NCBI GenBank assembly: GCA_002398565.1
Contig: DGZP01000084.1
Location: forward strand, 1-64,000
Source: Proteiniphilum sp. UBA4977
GTDB taxonomy: Bacteria; Bacteroidota; Bacteroidia; Bacteroidales; Dysgonomonadaceae
Length of the DNA stretch: 64,000 bases
Reading direction: 5' to 3'
Numbering within the stretch: position 1 is the first letter of the stretch; every line of letters begins with the position of its first letter. Below, in pieces: positions 37,573-46,389 of this stretch. The notes under the pieces were generated by a model that ran no database searches, was not told where the DNA came from, and saw only the letters and a list, made by a program, of their open reading frames with translations. A program made the position numbers and the translations under genes.

Positions 37573-38259
37573 CTATGCAAAACCTTTTTTTATCACCTTC
37601 AGAAAGTCTGCCACGACCGGAGTTTCAAAATCCCAACTGCAATGTTCTCTCAAATAGCTTTCAGCCTGGTCAAAATCTTCAAAAGCATTTAAACGAATCA
37701 TCATCTGATTCATCTCCTCCCGGTTGTTATGAAACAATTCCCGTTGAAATAAAAAGCGATCGTTCAGGCTGATGCTGCGTCTCAAATCGGTAACCGCAAT
37801 GACGGAAGCAATCTTGTCGTTCAGAGAGGGAACGAAAGGTTTTATATCCTTTTCTGTTTGCTGTGAAGCAGCTTGTATTTTTTCAGAAGATAATTCTGTT
37901 GTGACGGCACGTGGATTTCTATATTCAGGCAGCGTGAAGCCTTCGCCAAAATCGTCTCTTACGGGCTCATCCTCAGCAAGGACCTGTTTTTCAGACGTTA
38001 CACTTTCCTGCACGGGGCTGTTTTCCTGTTTCACTTCCGACAAGAACTGTACCAGCTGTTCCATTTGCTGTTTCATTTCTTCAATCTGCAACAATTCCAG
38101 TTCGTGCAGCAAGCGCGAAATCTCCTGAGTCTTGTTGAAAGATTCACTGAAAAATGAGAAAGGCAATGCGCCACTGTTCCGAAGAGACAACAGGCGTTGC
38201 TCCAACGACCTAATTTCGTGCAGCAACCGGTTGAAGTAATCGTTTCTTAGTTCCGACAT
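37573..38259 (-). CDS. Conserved Bacteroidetes protein of unknown function
   Basis: The 228-residue protein has no signal peptide or membrane helix. Residues 1-75 are helical with coiled-coil character (LHEIRSLEQRLLSL, then LELLQIEEMKQQMEQLVQFL); the middle is low-complexity; the C-terminal 90 residues contain SLNDRFLFQRELF followed by AFEDFDQAESYLRE, a conserved pattern I recall from Bacteroidales proteins of unknown function. It lies 14 bases upstream of rsmI on the same strand and is probably cotranscribed with it. No activity can be assigned. Confidence 0.7.
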   Translation of the reverse strand: MSELRNDYFNRLLHEIRSLEQRLLSLRNSGALPFSFFSESFNKTQEISRLLHELELLQIEEMKQQMEQLVQFLSEVKQENSPVQESVTSEKQVLAEDEPVRDDFGEGFTLPEYRNPRAVTTELSSEKIQAASQQTEKDIKPFVPSLNDKIASVIAVTDLRRSISLNDRFLFQRELFHNNREEMNQMMIRLNAFEDFDQAESYLREHCSWDFETPVVADFLKVIKKGFA

Positions 38260-38338
38260 CCTACATGTTTTATCAAGAAGTTATAAACTGATGCCACCTT
38301 AAAAAAGCATGCACAGCTTACACCTTATGCAAAAGTAA

Positions 38339-39766
38339 TCATATTTTGGAAAGTGCCACAAAATCGTCAGGTAAATTTATCAGCCAGAGTTTATCCGAAC
38401 TGCGGGTAATGGAGGTGTAGAGCCAGCGATAAAAGTTTTCACCCATATAGGCTTGTTGCACGTAACCCAGATCGAGAAATACATTTTTCCACTCTCCACC
38501 CTGCGCCTTGTGGCAGGTAACGGCATATCCGTATTTCACCTGCAACGCATTGAAATAGGGATTCTCCTTTACTTTTTTATACCGCAATCGTTTTTGGGCA
38601 ATATCGCCATAATCTTCCATGACACTGGCAAACAGGAGATCGTTCTGTGCACGGGTAAGCCCCGGCACTTCGGTATGGAGGACATCCATGATTATTTTCG
38701 CCTCAAACTCAATGTCATAATCACGGTGATATAAGAGGACATTGCAAAAACGAAAGCCGTACATTACTTCTTCGCTTTTGACACGCACCACCTCCACGAA
38801 CTCACCATTTGCCAAAAAATCGAGATGCTCAAAACCTTCTACCCAGAAATAGTTATTTTTGGTAATCATCAGAATATCCCCCGTGGAAAGTTCCTCTTCC
38901 CGATAGAGCACCCTGTTTCTGATCCCGTTGTTATAGGCATTCACCCGCTTATTGGAGCGTGATATGACAATAGTTTCCTCCATACCGTCTCTTCGGTAGG
39001 CCTCTCCAATCTCATCGATCAGCTCGTTACCGGTGATCCGCTTCACGTCGGCAAATCCGTTCACATGCAGTTTGGGATAGTCGGAAGTATCCTCAAACCG
39101 TAATGCATTCCTGAGTGCGGTAGCATTATGAAGTATCCCCGACTCCTCAGCCTGTCGCACGATTTCCGTAAGATTGGCATCAGCGACCTGCAGGGAATAA
39201 GAACCTAAGACCGTTTTATCAAGAGCGGGACTACTCTCCTGCTTCACCGGTGGCAGCTGGGCATTGTCACCTATAAGCAATATCCTGCATCCTTCGCCGG
39301 AATACACGTACTCAATCAGATCGTCGAGCAGGCGTCCTGTACCGAAGAGTGAGAAATCGGCCGATTCATTGCTGATCATCGATGCCTCATCCACGATGAA
39401 CAGCGTATGTTTGTGCAGATTTTCAGCCAGTGTGAAGTTGGGAGTTCCTTCGGCAAACTTTTGCTGGCGATAAATCTTCTTATGTATGGTAAATGCCTGT
39501 TGTGCCGCATAACCGGAAAACACCTTCGCCGCACGGCCGGTAGGTGCCAGCAGGATGGTTTTCTGTCTGAACTGTGTCATCGTCCTTACCAGACTCCCGA
39601 TCAGGGAAGATTTACCCGTTCCGGCATATCCGGTCAGGAGGAAAAGCTGATCAGCGATTCCGGAAAAAAGAAAATCAGCGATCTTATCGAGGGCTTTCTG
39701 CTGGTCGTTTGTAAAACTATAAGGGAAATTATCGTTGATTTTCTCAATAAAGAAGCGATTAACCAT
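38339..39766 (-). CDS. SF1 helicase, RecD/Pif1-like
   Basis: The 475-residue protein is a superfamily 1 helicase. Walker A is LTGYAGTGKSSL near residue 44, Walker B is FIVDEASMIS near 122, and motif III follows as IGDNAQLPPV near 163. The C-terminal part ends with the UvrD/RecD-type motifs YAVTCHKAQGGEW near 418 and YTSITRSSDKLWL near 455. It lacks the RecD2 N-terminal extension, so it resembles a short RecD-like or Dda-like enzyme that unwinds DNA 5' to 3' (direction inferred from the family). RecB and RecC are not present. The ATG at 39766 is preferred over the one at 39808, which adds 14 residues of no clear homology. Confidence 0.82.
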   Translation of the reverse strand: MVNRFFIEKINDNFPYSFTNDQQKALDKIADFLFSGIADQLFLLTGYAGTGKSSLIGSLVRTMTQFRQKTILLAPTGRAAKVFSGYAAQQAFTIHKKIYRQQKFAEGTPNFTLAENLHKHTLFIVDEASMISNESADFSLFGTGRLLDDLIEYVYSGEGCRILLIGDNAQLPPVKQESSPALDKTVLGSYSLQVADANLTEIVRQAEESGILHNATALRNALRFEDTSDYPKLHVNGFADVKRITGNELIDEIGEAYRRDGMEETIVISRSNKRVNAYNNGIRNRVLYREEELSTGDILMITKNNYFWVEGFEHLDFLANGEFVEVVRVKSEEVMYGFRFCNVLLYHRDYDIEFEAKIIMDVLHTEVPGLTRAQNDLLFASVMEDYGDIAQKRLRYKKVKENPYFNALQVKYGYAVTCHKAQGGEWKNVFLDLGYVQQAYMGENFYRWLYTSITRSSDKLWLINLPDDFVALSKI

Positions 39767-39816
39767 TTTTTTTGGTAATTTTTCCGGTAAAAGTAGCACA
39801 ATTATCATTCTTTTTC

Positions 39817-39824
39817 TAAATTTG
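39817..39824 (+). promoter_or_regulatory. Promoter -7 element for the 39.9-41.9 kb operon
   Basis: TAAATTTG matches TAnnTTTG, 57 bases before the ATG at 39881. The -33 element is weak. Confidence 0.45.
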
Positions 39825-39880
39825 TAGTCTAAAATCAGAAAATCAAAATCAAAACAGTATAAATTAAAAAGAAAAAGTCC

Positions 39881-40585
39881 ATGAAAGTTGTAATGAGGGT
39901 GCTTTTAGCACTAGCCATTGTTCTTTTAGCGTACATCAGTTGGAGAAGTATCCAGGGGCCTATTGATTTCAATTCGGAAGTTGCAAAACGTGACAGGGCT
40001 GTCATCCAGCGGTTGGTTGATATCCGTACTGCCCAGTCAGCTTTACGTTCCCAGACCGGCGCCTACACGGCCAGTTTCGACACACTCATCAATTTTGTGA
40101 AGGATGGTAAAATTGCCACACTCATAAAATCGGGTGATCTTAGCGAGGCCCAATTGGAAGCAGGAATGACAGAAGAAAAAGCCATGCAGATCATCCGTTC
40201 CGGTAATCAGAAAGCCATCAAAGCTGCCGGTTTATGGGACGAAGCAAAAAATGCTCCCCAGCTGGTGAGAGACTCCATATACTCACCTGCTGTAGAAGTA
40301 TTGTATCCAAATCGCAATCGATTCAGCATAGATTCACTGCGGTATGTACCCTTTGGACAGGGTGCAGAATTCGAGATGGGAACAGACTCCTTAATCACTG
40401 CTTCGGGATATCCCATTCAGGTGTTTGAGGCAAAAACTCCCTATTCGGTATATTTGGGCGACCTCGACAAAAAACTGCTGGATCAGAAGATTCAGGAAGT
40501 ACTCGATCGACCCGGAAAAAAATATCCCGGCATGCAGGTAGGTTCATTGGAAGTAGCCAACAATAACGCAGGAAACTGGGAATAA
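39881..40585 (+). CDS. Membrane-anchored protein of unknown function, pseudopilin-like layout
   Basis: The 234-residue protein has one N-terminal membrane helix (residues 4-21) followed by a long helix with the segment RLVDIRTAQSALRSQTGAYT, then a mixed region. A hydrophobic helix continuing into an amphipathic helix and a GAYT-type turn recalls type II secretion pseudopilins, but there is no prepilin peptidase motif before the helix. The C-terminal half (SYIGDLDKK-like YLGDLDKKLL) is polar. It starts an operon with the DUF3822 gene (23-base gap) and rsmD. The function is unknown. Confidence 0.65.
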   Translation: MKVVMRVLLALAIVLLAYISWRSIQGPIDFNSEVAKRDRAVIQRLVDIRTAQSALRSQTGAYTASFDTLINFVKDGKIATLIKSGDLSEAQLEAGMTEEKAMQIIRSGNQKAIKAAGLWDEAKNAPQLVRDSIYSPAVEVLYPNRNRFSIDSLRYVPFGQGAEFEMGTDSLITASGYPIQVFEAKTPYSVYLGDLDKKLLDQKIQEVLDRPGKKYPGMQVGSLEVANNNAGNWE

Positions 40586-40608
40586 CAGGTTCACCAGCCT
40601 CACGTAAT

Positions 40609-41424
40609 ATGTTTTTACCGGAAAATATCGATTTAGGACATTCCGACGAATATAATTTATCCATTCGGCTCACGCCGGATGGATTTTCTTTTTATATCTA
40701 CTCACCTGCTGATCCCTCTATTTTTCATTTTCAGGAGACCTCATTGGGAGGGAAGCTATCCTACCTCGATCATATTAAAAAGGTGATTTTTGATCTTGGC
40801 TTTTTCAGTCAGGTATTCAACAAGACCACTGTAACAACAGTCTCTGCCCAATATACCCTCGTACCCGATGCTTTCTTCGACAGGAAAAAGGCGAAAGAAC
40901 TGTTCCATTTCAATTTTCACAATCCTCAGGGAGTGGTTTTGAGTGAGACCACTTCAACTGGTTCCCTGCATGTGCTCTTTAATATTCAGGAAGAGATGCA
41001 TGCTTTTTTGTTGCGTAATTTGTGGAACCCCGTCTTTCATCACCATATCACGCCGCTGCTACAGCTCTTTGAAAAAGATCAGAAAGCGTGGGATACCCCA
41101 AGCTGTTTCGTAGACTTTCATGACAACTGCGCCACCATCATCTGCTTCGCCGGAGACAAGCTTCTTTCGGCCAACACAGTTCCTTGTCTGAACCCTCACG
41201 ATACCACTTATTATATTGCAAGCCTATGGGAAAAGCTGCAATTCAGCCAGACCACCCACAGGCTCTGCCTCTCGGGAGAGGTTGACACGCAGAAAACAGT
41301 GATCGACATTTTAAAGAAGCTGATTCGTCGGGTGGAGTACGTCAATCTGCATCCGAAAGTGATGCTCACAGAGATACAAAGGAAAAACCTTCCCACCGAT
41401 ATACAGGCTGCACTATGCGTATAA
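40609..41424 (+). CDS. DUF3822 family protein
   Basis: This 271-residue protein fits the DUF3822 family of Bacteroidetes. Recognisable segments are LSIRLTPDGFSFYIYSP near residue 17, DHIKKVIFD near 54, TVVSAQYTLVPDAFF-like sequence near 75 (TTVTTVSAQYTLVPDAFF) and RLCLSGEVDT near 222. The repeated strand-strand-helix pattern suggests an actin/hexokinase-type ATPase fold (inference). The last 10 bases overlap the rsmD start, so translation is probably coupled. The same gene pair recurs in other Bacteroidetes as far as I recall. Confidence 0.75.
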   Translation: MFLPENIDLGHSDEYNLSIRLTPDGFSFYIYSPADPSIFHFQETSLGGKLSYLDHIKKVIFDLGFFSQVFNKTTVTTVSAQYTLVPDAFFDRKKAKELFHFNFHNPQGVVLSETTSTGSLHVLFNIQEEMHAFLLRNLWNPVFHHHITPLLQLFEKDQKAWDTPSCFVDFHDNCATIICFAGDKLLSANTVPCLNPHDTTYYIASLWEKLQFSQTTHRLCLSGEVDTQKTVIDILKKLIRRVEYVNLHPKVMLTEIQRKNLPTDIQAALCV

Positions 41425-41948
41425 TCAGCGGAAAATACAAATCGAGAAGGATACAGGTCCCTTCCAATCTTAAAGCGCGGCCCACAACCGACTTTGCGAA
41501 GGAGAGCCTGTTCAACATCCTGAACAACAGAATAGAATGGGAAGAGACCTCTGCACTCGATCTTTTTTCCGGCACCGGAAGTATTGCGCTGGAACTGGTT
41601 TCAAGAGGATGTCCCTATGTGGTGAGTGTGGAGCAAAATCAAAATCATTTTCATTTCATCTGTCAGGCGCAGGAGAAACTGGGAGCTAAGGAGCTTTTTC
41701 CGGTAAGGGCAGATGTCTTTAAATACCTTCAATCTTTGAGACAGCAGTTTGACTTTATCTTTGCCGACCCCCCCTATGATCTTTCGGGAATCGATTCTTT
41801 GCCAGACATTGTCTTTGAAAAAAACCTGCTGAAGGAACAGGGATTGTTTGTGCTGGAGCATCCCAAAAAATTTAATTTTTCACAACTTCCTCACTTTCTT
41901 GAAGAACGCGCATACGGTAACGTCCATTTCTCCTTTTTCAGACGATAA
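41415..41948 (+). CDS. rsmD: 16S rRNA (guanine966-N2)-methyltransferase
   Basis: RsmD methylates G966 of 16S rRNA during small-subunit assembly. The 177-residue protein shows the opening RIISGKYKSRRIQVP, PTTDFAKESLFNIL near residue 22, the SAM-binding LDLFSGTGSIALELVSRG near 46 and the catalytic DPPYDLSG near 116. The length is normal. It overlaps the DUF3822 gene by 10 bases. Confidence 0.95.
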   Translation: MRIISGKYKSRRIQVPSNLKARPTTDFAKESLFNILNNRIEWEETSALDLFSGTGSIALELVSRGCPYVVSVEQNQNHFHFICQAQEKLGAKELFPVRADVFKYLQSLRQQFDFIFADPPYDLSGIDSLPDIVFEKNLLKEQGLFVLEHPKKFNFSQLPHFLEERAYGNVHFSFFRR

Positions 41949-41951
41949 CTG

Positions 41952-41983
41952 TTTTCAGACTGTTATAATTTATCTTACTTTTG
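41952..41983 (+). promoter_or_regulatory. Promoter for the TonB-dependent receptor
   Basis: TACTTTTG (41976-41983) matches TAnnTTTG. TTTT at 41952-41955 is a near match to the -33 element with a 20-base spacer. The predicted leader is about 30 bases, too short for a riboswitch. Confidence 0.5.
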
Positions 41984-42017
41984 CAGCGAATTATTTATTC
42001 GTAAACAGAAAAGTAAC

Positions 42018-44060
42018 ATGAACAGAAAACAATTAAACAGGATGCGGGCTTTTCGTTTCAAACGGTTTGCAAGAAAATCCTACAGCGTTTTCAACAGCTT
42101 ACACAAGACAGTCACCATCGGCGTACTGTCGGGTTGCACGCTGATGAGCGCCCATGCGGCTATTGCCGGGCCGGCAGAAAAGATTGCCGCCGAAAGATCA
42201 ATCGACACCATTCCGCCCACGGAACTGGACGAAGTAGTGGTGACCGCCTCCAAAGTGGGCTTGCCACTGAACCTGGCAGCCAAGCAGGTAACCCTCATCT
42301 CCAAACAGGAAATTGAGCGAGCGCCGGTGCGCAGCATCGAAGACCTTCTTAATTACGTGGCAGGCGTAGACATCCTGCAGCGCGGACCGCACGGCGTACA
42401 GGCGGACATCTCCCTTCGTGGCGGATCATTCGATCAGACAGCCATCCTTCTTGACGGAATTAACCTCACCAGCCCCCACACAGGACATTACAGTTTCGAC
42501 ATCCCTGTCAACCTCTCCGACATCGAGCGCATCGAGATCGTGCAGGGACCCTCTTCCATGGTCTACGGGGCCAGCGCCTTTGCGGGAGGAGTCAACATCA
42601 TCACGAAAAAAGACTACAAATCCAATGCCTTCGCCAAGCTGGAGGGAGGCATGCATGGCCTCTTCGGGGCGGAGGCACGGGGTGCATATCAGGCCAACTC
42701 CTCCACACACTCGTTCTCCGTCGGCTACAAACAGTCCGACGGCTATATCCGCAACAGCGATTACAAGATCGCGAACCTGCTATGGCAGAGCAAGTTTGAC
42801 ATCAACGGATCGGATGTCGACTTTCAGGCAGGGCTCAACGACAAGGCATATGGTGCCAACACCTTCTACAGTGCCGCCTACCCGAATCAATTCGACAATA
42901 CACAGGGTATTTTCATGTCCGTCAGGGGAGAGTCACACGGAAAACTGAAGTTTATCCCACATATCTACTGGAGCAGGCATTACGACGAGTTTCAACTGAT
43001 CCGGGAAGGTACTCCTGACGTGCCTGCCTGGTACAAGAACCACAATTATCACCGCAGCGATGTGTTCGGGATGAACCTCCACACGCAGGTTGCCTCCAAA
43101 TGGGGTATTACCAGCTTTGGCGGTGAGTTCCGGAACGAGGGTATCCTGAGCAACGTACTGGGAAAACCCATGGAAGATACCCTCGGGAGATACACAAAGT
43201 CAGACAATCGCACCCATATCAGTTATTTCGCCGAACACAATTTCATATGGGAGAAACTGACGCTCTCGCTGGGCGGCTTGTTGAACTACAATACCGCCAT
43301 TGCGGATCGGTTCGACTTTTATCCTGCGCTAAACGGTTCGTTCCGGGCGACAGATCGCCTCAGCCTCTACGCTTCCTGGAACAAGGCCACCCGTATGCCC
43401 ACATTCACGGATCTGTACTACACTACCAAGACGCATATTGGCAACAGCAACCTGAAAGCTGAAGAGTCGGAAGCTTTTGAGACCGGCATCAAATACAGCC
43501 ACCCTGTGATAAATGGCAGCCTTGCCATCTTCCACATGAAGGGCAGGAACATGATCGACTGGGTAAAGGCATCTCCCGAAGCACTGTGGGAATCCCGAAA
43601 CCACACCCGACTCAACAAGCAGGGCTTTGAAGCGGACCTGAACCTCAACCTGGCCTCCTGGTTCGGGTCCGGCCAGCCTATGCGAACGCTTTCTTTCGGA
43701 TACATGTACATCGACCAGGAACGGGTGGAGGATGAACTGATATCGAACTACACGCTGAATCATCTACGTCACAAGGTGACTGCAGGCCTGCATCACGTGG
43801 TGGCGAAACAACTCTCCTTGTCGTGGCATTTCCGCTGGCAGCAGCGGGTGGGATCCTACGTGCAGTATGTGGACCTGAAGCCGGGAGAACGGATGGAGTA
43901 CGCTCCATTTGCATTGCTCGACGTAAAGGCCAACTATGCGCTTCCCCGCGCCAACCTGTTCCTGCATGCCAACAACATCTTCAACACCACCCACGTGGAT
44001 TTCGGTAATATTCCCCAGCCCGGATTCTGGCTCTCGGGAGGTGTGAGCGTGCAGCTTTAG
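42018..44060 (+). CDS. TonB-dependent outer-membrane receptor, BtuB/iron-siderophore type
   Basis: The 680-residue protein is a TonB-dependent receptor without an STN or CarboxypepD_reg domain. A long basic N-terminal leader (residues 1-50) precedes the mature part. The TonB box is near residues 72-78 (LDEVVVTA), the plug follows (SIEDLLNYVAGVDIL, then DISLRGGSFDQTAILLDGINL near 130), and the beta barrel runs to the end, closing with an aromatic-poor strand ending in VSVQL. The size and plug resemble vitamin B12 and siderophore receptors, not SusC. The substrate is unknown; no transporter or riboswitch is adjacent. Its bases look richer in G+C than the flanking intergenic DNA. Confidence 0.88.
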   Translation: MNRKQLNRMRAFRFKRFARKSYSVFNSLHKTVTIGVLSGCTLMSAHAAIAGPAEKIAAERSIDTIPPTELDEVVVTASKVGLPLNLAAKQVTLISKQEIERAPVRSIEDLLNYVAGVDILQRGPHGVQADISLRGGSFDQTAILLDGINLTSPHTGHYSFDIPVNLSDIERIEIVQGPSSMVYGASAFAGGVNIITKKDYKSNAFAKLEGGMHGLFGAEARGAYQANSSTHSFSVGYKQSDGYIRNSDYKIANLLWQSKFDINGSDVDFQAGLNDKAYGANTFYSAAYPNQFDNTQGIFMSVRGESHGKLKFIPHIYWSRHYDEFQLIREGTPDVPAWYKNHNYHRSDVFGMNLHTQVASKWGITSFGGEFRNEGILSNVLGKPMEDTLGRYTKSDNRTHISYFAEHNFIWEKLTLSLGGLLNYNTAIADRFDFYPALNGSFRATDRLSLYASWNKATRMPTFTDLYYTTKTHIGNSNLKAEESEAFETGIKYSHPVINGSLAIFHMKGRNMIDWVKASPEALWESRNHTRLNKQGFEADLNLNLASWFGSGQPMRTLSFGYMYIDQERVEDELISNYTLNHLRHKVTAGLHHVVAKQLSLSWHFRWQQRVGSYVQYVDLKPGERMEYAPFALLDVKANYALPRANLFLHANNIFNTTHVDFGNIPQPGFWLSGGVSVQL

Positions 44061-44108
44061 AAAAAATCAGAATGGTGCGGGTTGTACCCGTTAATTGAAA
44101 CGTGCTAG

Positions 44109-44157
44109 AAAATCCCCTCTGTGAAGTCCGAAAATGGTGACCGGAGGGGATTTTATT
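44109..44157 (+). terminator. Terminator of the TonB receptor gene
   Basis: AAAATCCCCTC and GAGGGGATTTT form an 11-bp stem (ends at 44154) with a long loop, followed by ATTT. The T- and A-tracts on both sides allow it to work in both directions, also for the convergent ATPase gene. Confidence 0.65.
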
Positions 44158-44169
44158 TAAAAAAGTATT

Positions 44170-45315
44170 TTATCGTGGCATATTGAAATACCGGGTTGCT
44201 AACCAGTGTTTATACATCGGATCCAGAAATTCTAACTTGCCCTGAATCTCATCGATCACATCCAGCTCTATCAGACGTCTTTTCAGTTGAATGACATTCG
44301 CTGAGGTACCCAAATTATAATTTGCCAATGTAGCCTTGGCTGTGAGCTGCTTTTCCTGCTTCAATATGGCTTCCAGGAGCGACAATTGTCGGGTGGTTAA
44401 TACTTCTGTCATGTTGACAAAAAGAAGGCTGAGCTGATTAATGATATCTTCAAAAGCGTTCTCAACAATCTGGTCGGTGGCTCTTTTCTCTGTTCTGAAC
44501 CAGACCTGTTGCGCCAGCTGTTGTACATAATATGAATGATTCTCTGCCAGCACGGCGATCCGTTCCGCGTCGGACGAGGAGATTTCTTTTCCCGTATCCT
44601 GAAATCTTTTCTGAATAAAGGATACCCATTCTTCAGCAGCTATTTTCTCTAAAAACAAAATATCTCCAAACTTATAAAATGGCATGGCATAATTGGAGAA
44701 AACGTCCAGCAACATATGCTGTTTACTTCCATAGAGACAATATGCCGTTTTCTGATGTGTTTGCCAATGCGATCGTAACTTCCGTTGAAAGGCATCGGGC
44801 TGATCAAATAATGCAATATTCTGAAATTCATCGATGCAAATAATGATGTTCAGATCCTTTTTCAACGCGATATTTTCTGCCAGATTCAAAATATCGTCCG
44901 GGTGCTTCTGCAACTCTTCCCACCCTATAGAAAAAGACACTTTACTTTGCATATCGGGTGAAAAAGATATTTGTGGTATCAACTGCTTTAAAAAATGTCG
45001 GGTATTCTTTACCATTTCATTCCAGCCGGAGGAGGCTGCTTTTAATACTTCATTGGCAAGTAGCAGATAAAATTCATATTCACTCCTGATGTTGAAAATA
45101 TCCAGATGTACTATTTTCAGATTCTTGCTCTCCTTCACCGCCAACCGGGATGCCTGCTTCACCAAAGAGGTCTTTCCCCACCGACGGGGTGAGATAATAA
45201 TGGTATTTACCAAAGAATTAAAATTATTCTTTAACCGGGCAATTTCTTTTGCTCTGTTGGTGAAATCAATTTCCTCAGGCAACTTTCCATAAACAAACGG
45301 TGTATTCATCATCAT
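44170..45315 (-). CDS. AAA ATPase with C-terminal winged helix
   Basis: The 381-residue protein resembles the archaeal-type ATPases of COG1672/DUF234. After PFVYGKLPEEIDFTNR it has an unusual Walker A, ISPRRWGKTS (Lys48), a Walker B IICIDEFQNIA near residue 163 and an arginine-finger-type region near 270. Residues about 290-375 form a winged-helix domain (TTRQLSLLEAIL, then VIQLKRRLIELDVI) ending in LEFLDPMYKHWLATRYF. Members of the family have no settled function; STAND-like signalling or regulation is inferred from the fold. It is a lone gene divergent from the dehydrogenase gene. Ordered repeats overlap its promoter. Three Met codons open the frame, and the promoter predicts a very short leader. 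Confidence 0.75.
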   Translation of the reverse strand: MMMNTPFVYGKLPEEIDFTNRAKEIARLKNNFNSLVNTIIISPRRWGKTSLVKQASRLAVKESKNLKIVHLDIFNIRSEYEFYLLLANEVLKAASSGWNEMVKNTRHFLKQLIPQISFSPDMQSKVSFSIGWEELQKHPDDILNLAENIALKKDLNIIICIDEFQNIALFDQPDAFQRKLRSHWQTHQKTAYCLYGSKQHMLLDVFSNYAMPFYKFGDILFLEKIAAEEWVSFIQKRFQDTGKEISSSDAERIAVLAENHSYYVQQLAQQVWFRTEKRATDQIVENAFEDIINQLSLLFVNMTEVLTTRQLSLLEAILKQEKQLTAKATLANYNLGTSANVIQLKRRLIELDVIDEIQGKLEFLDPMYKHWLATRYFNMPR

Positions 45316-45325
45316 CAGTTTTACA

Positions 45326-45357
45326 CAAAGATATGTTATAGTTTTATAAGTTACAAA
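45326..45357 (-). promoter_or_regulatory. Consensus promoter of the AAA ATPase gene
   Basis: On the minus strand TTTG (45357-45354), a 20-base spacer and TATCTTTG (45333-45326) match the Bacteroidetes consensus in full. The transcript would start near 45321, only 6-12 bases before the start codons. Confidence 0.65.
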
Positions 45358-45383
45358 TTTATAACTTAGTATTTTATAAGTTA
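45347..45383. repeat. Three alternating TAAGTTA half-sites, 15 bases apart
   Basis: TAAGTTA (45347-45353), TAACTTA (45362-45368) and TAAGTTA (45377-45383) alternate in orientation with centres exactly 15 bases apart. The array covers the -33 element of the ATPase promoter. A 14-base direct repeat TTTTATAAGTTACA recurs with a period of 30 (45342 and 45372). Confidence 0.65.
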
Positions 45384-45406
45384 CAGAATATTGAGATTAT
45401 TCCTGA

Positions 45407-45438
45407 TTTGATTTTACAGTGTAAAAGGCCTATATTTG
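45407..45438 (+). promoter_or_regulatory. Consensus promoter with palindrome in the spacer, dehydrogenase gene
   Basis: TTTG (45407-45410), a 20-base spacer and TATATTTG (45431-45438) match the Bacteroidetes consensus in full. The spacer contains the perfect palindrome TTTTACA-G-TGTAAAA (45412-45426), an operator in the place where a repressor would block RNA polymerase. Confidence 0.65.
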
Positions 45439-45457
45439 TAGAAAATCAAAGATCATC

Positions 45458-46354
45458 ATGTTTCAAAAATTGGTGGCGATAGAGCCTACAAGCTTGAACC
45501 CGTCGGCAGAGAGAAAATTATATTCTTTTGCCAACGAAGTTATTTTGTATTCCGATATACCGGGAGACGACAACGAGATCGCAGCCCGTATTGGCGATGC
45601 CGATGCGGTGCTACTGAGTTATACCACCCAACTCGGGAAGGCTGCTTTGGAGCAGTGTCCCAATGTAAAGTATATTGGCATGTGCAACTCACTCTACTCC
45701 CCGGAGAGCGCCAATGTGGACATTTACTACGCAAACAGCCGGGGAATCACGGTCACCGGCATCCGCGATTATGGTGACGAGGGTGTGGTGGAGTATGTGA
45801 TCAGCGAGCTGGTGCGTTGCTTCCATGGTTTTGATCAGGAGCCCTGGGATGGCATGGCACGGGAGATTACGGGACTGAAGGCAGGGATCGTCGGACTCGG
45901 TAAATCGGGCGGCATGATTGCCGATGCACTACACTTCCTTGGAGCAGAGATCACCTATTTCGCCAGGAGTGAGAAGGCCGAGGCCAAAGCAAAAGGGTAC
46001 CGCTTTCTCCCGTTGGACAATTTGCTCGAGGAGAGCGAAGTGGTATGCTGCTGTCTCAACCGAAATACCGTGTTGCTACATGCATCGCAGTTTGAGAAGT
46101 TGGGAAACAAAAAGATACTCTTCAACACCGGACTGTCGCCCGCATGGGATGAGGAACCATTTTTGAAATGGCTGGAGGGCGATAACCTCTGCTTTTGCGA
46201 CACGGTGGGAGCACTGGGAGGCGAACATCTGCTGGATCATCCGAAGATCCGGTGCATGCAGGTATCTACCGGGCGCACCCGTCAGGCATTCGACCGGTTA
46301 AGCGAAAAGGTACTGCAGAATCTTTCCGGCTTTACCGGAATCAACGTTCGATGA
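45458..46354 (+). CDS. D-isomer-specific 2-hydroxyacid dehydrogenase family protein
   Basis: The 298-residue protein has the two-domain layout of NAD-dependent 2-hydroxyacid dehydrogenases. The NAD-binding motif is GIVGLGKSGGMIADAL near residue 147, and the catalytic arm includes NRNTVLLHASQFEKLGNKKILFNTG near 200-225, with a late acid/His region around GALGGEHLLDHPK near 250-262. The substrate-binding domain at the N-terminus is short. The substrate cannot be read from the sequence. It is a single gene with its own consensus promoter and a terminator-like hairpin after it. Confidence 0.8.
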   Translation: MFQKLVAIEPTSLNPSAERKLYSFANEVILYSDIPGDDNEIAARIGDADAVLLSYTTQLGKAALEQCPNVKYIGMCNSLYSPESANVDIYYANSRGITVTGIRDYGDEGVVEYVISELVRCFHGFDQEPWDGMAREITGLKAGIVGLGKSGGMIADALHFLGAEITYFARSEKAEAKAKGYRFLPLDNLLEESEVVCCCLNRNTVLLHASQFEKLGNKKILFNTGLSPAWDEEPFLKWLEGDNLCFCDTVGALGGEHLLDHPKIRCMQVSTGRTRQAFDRLSEKVLQNLSGFTGINVR

Positions 46355-46389
46355 ACCGTACACCAGAATGGTGCCTAAATTAAATACTG

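Noticed and set aside
41949..42017. Cobalamin riboswitch before the TonB receptor
   Set aside because: The whole gap is 69 bases and the predicted leader about 30, too short for this riboswitch.
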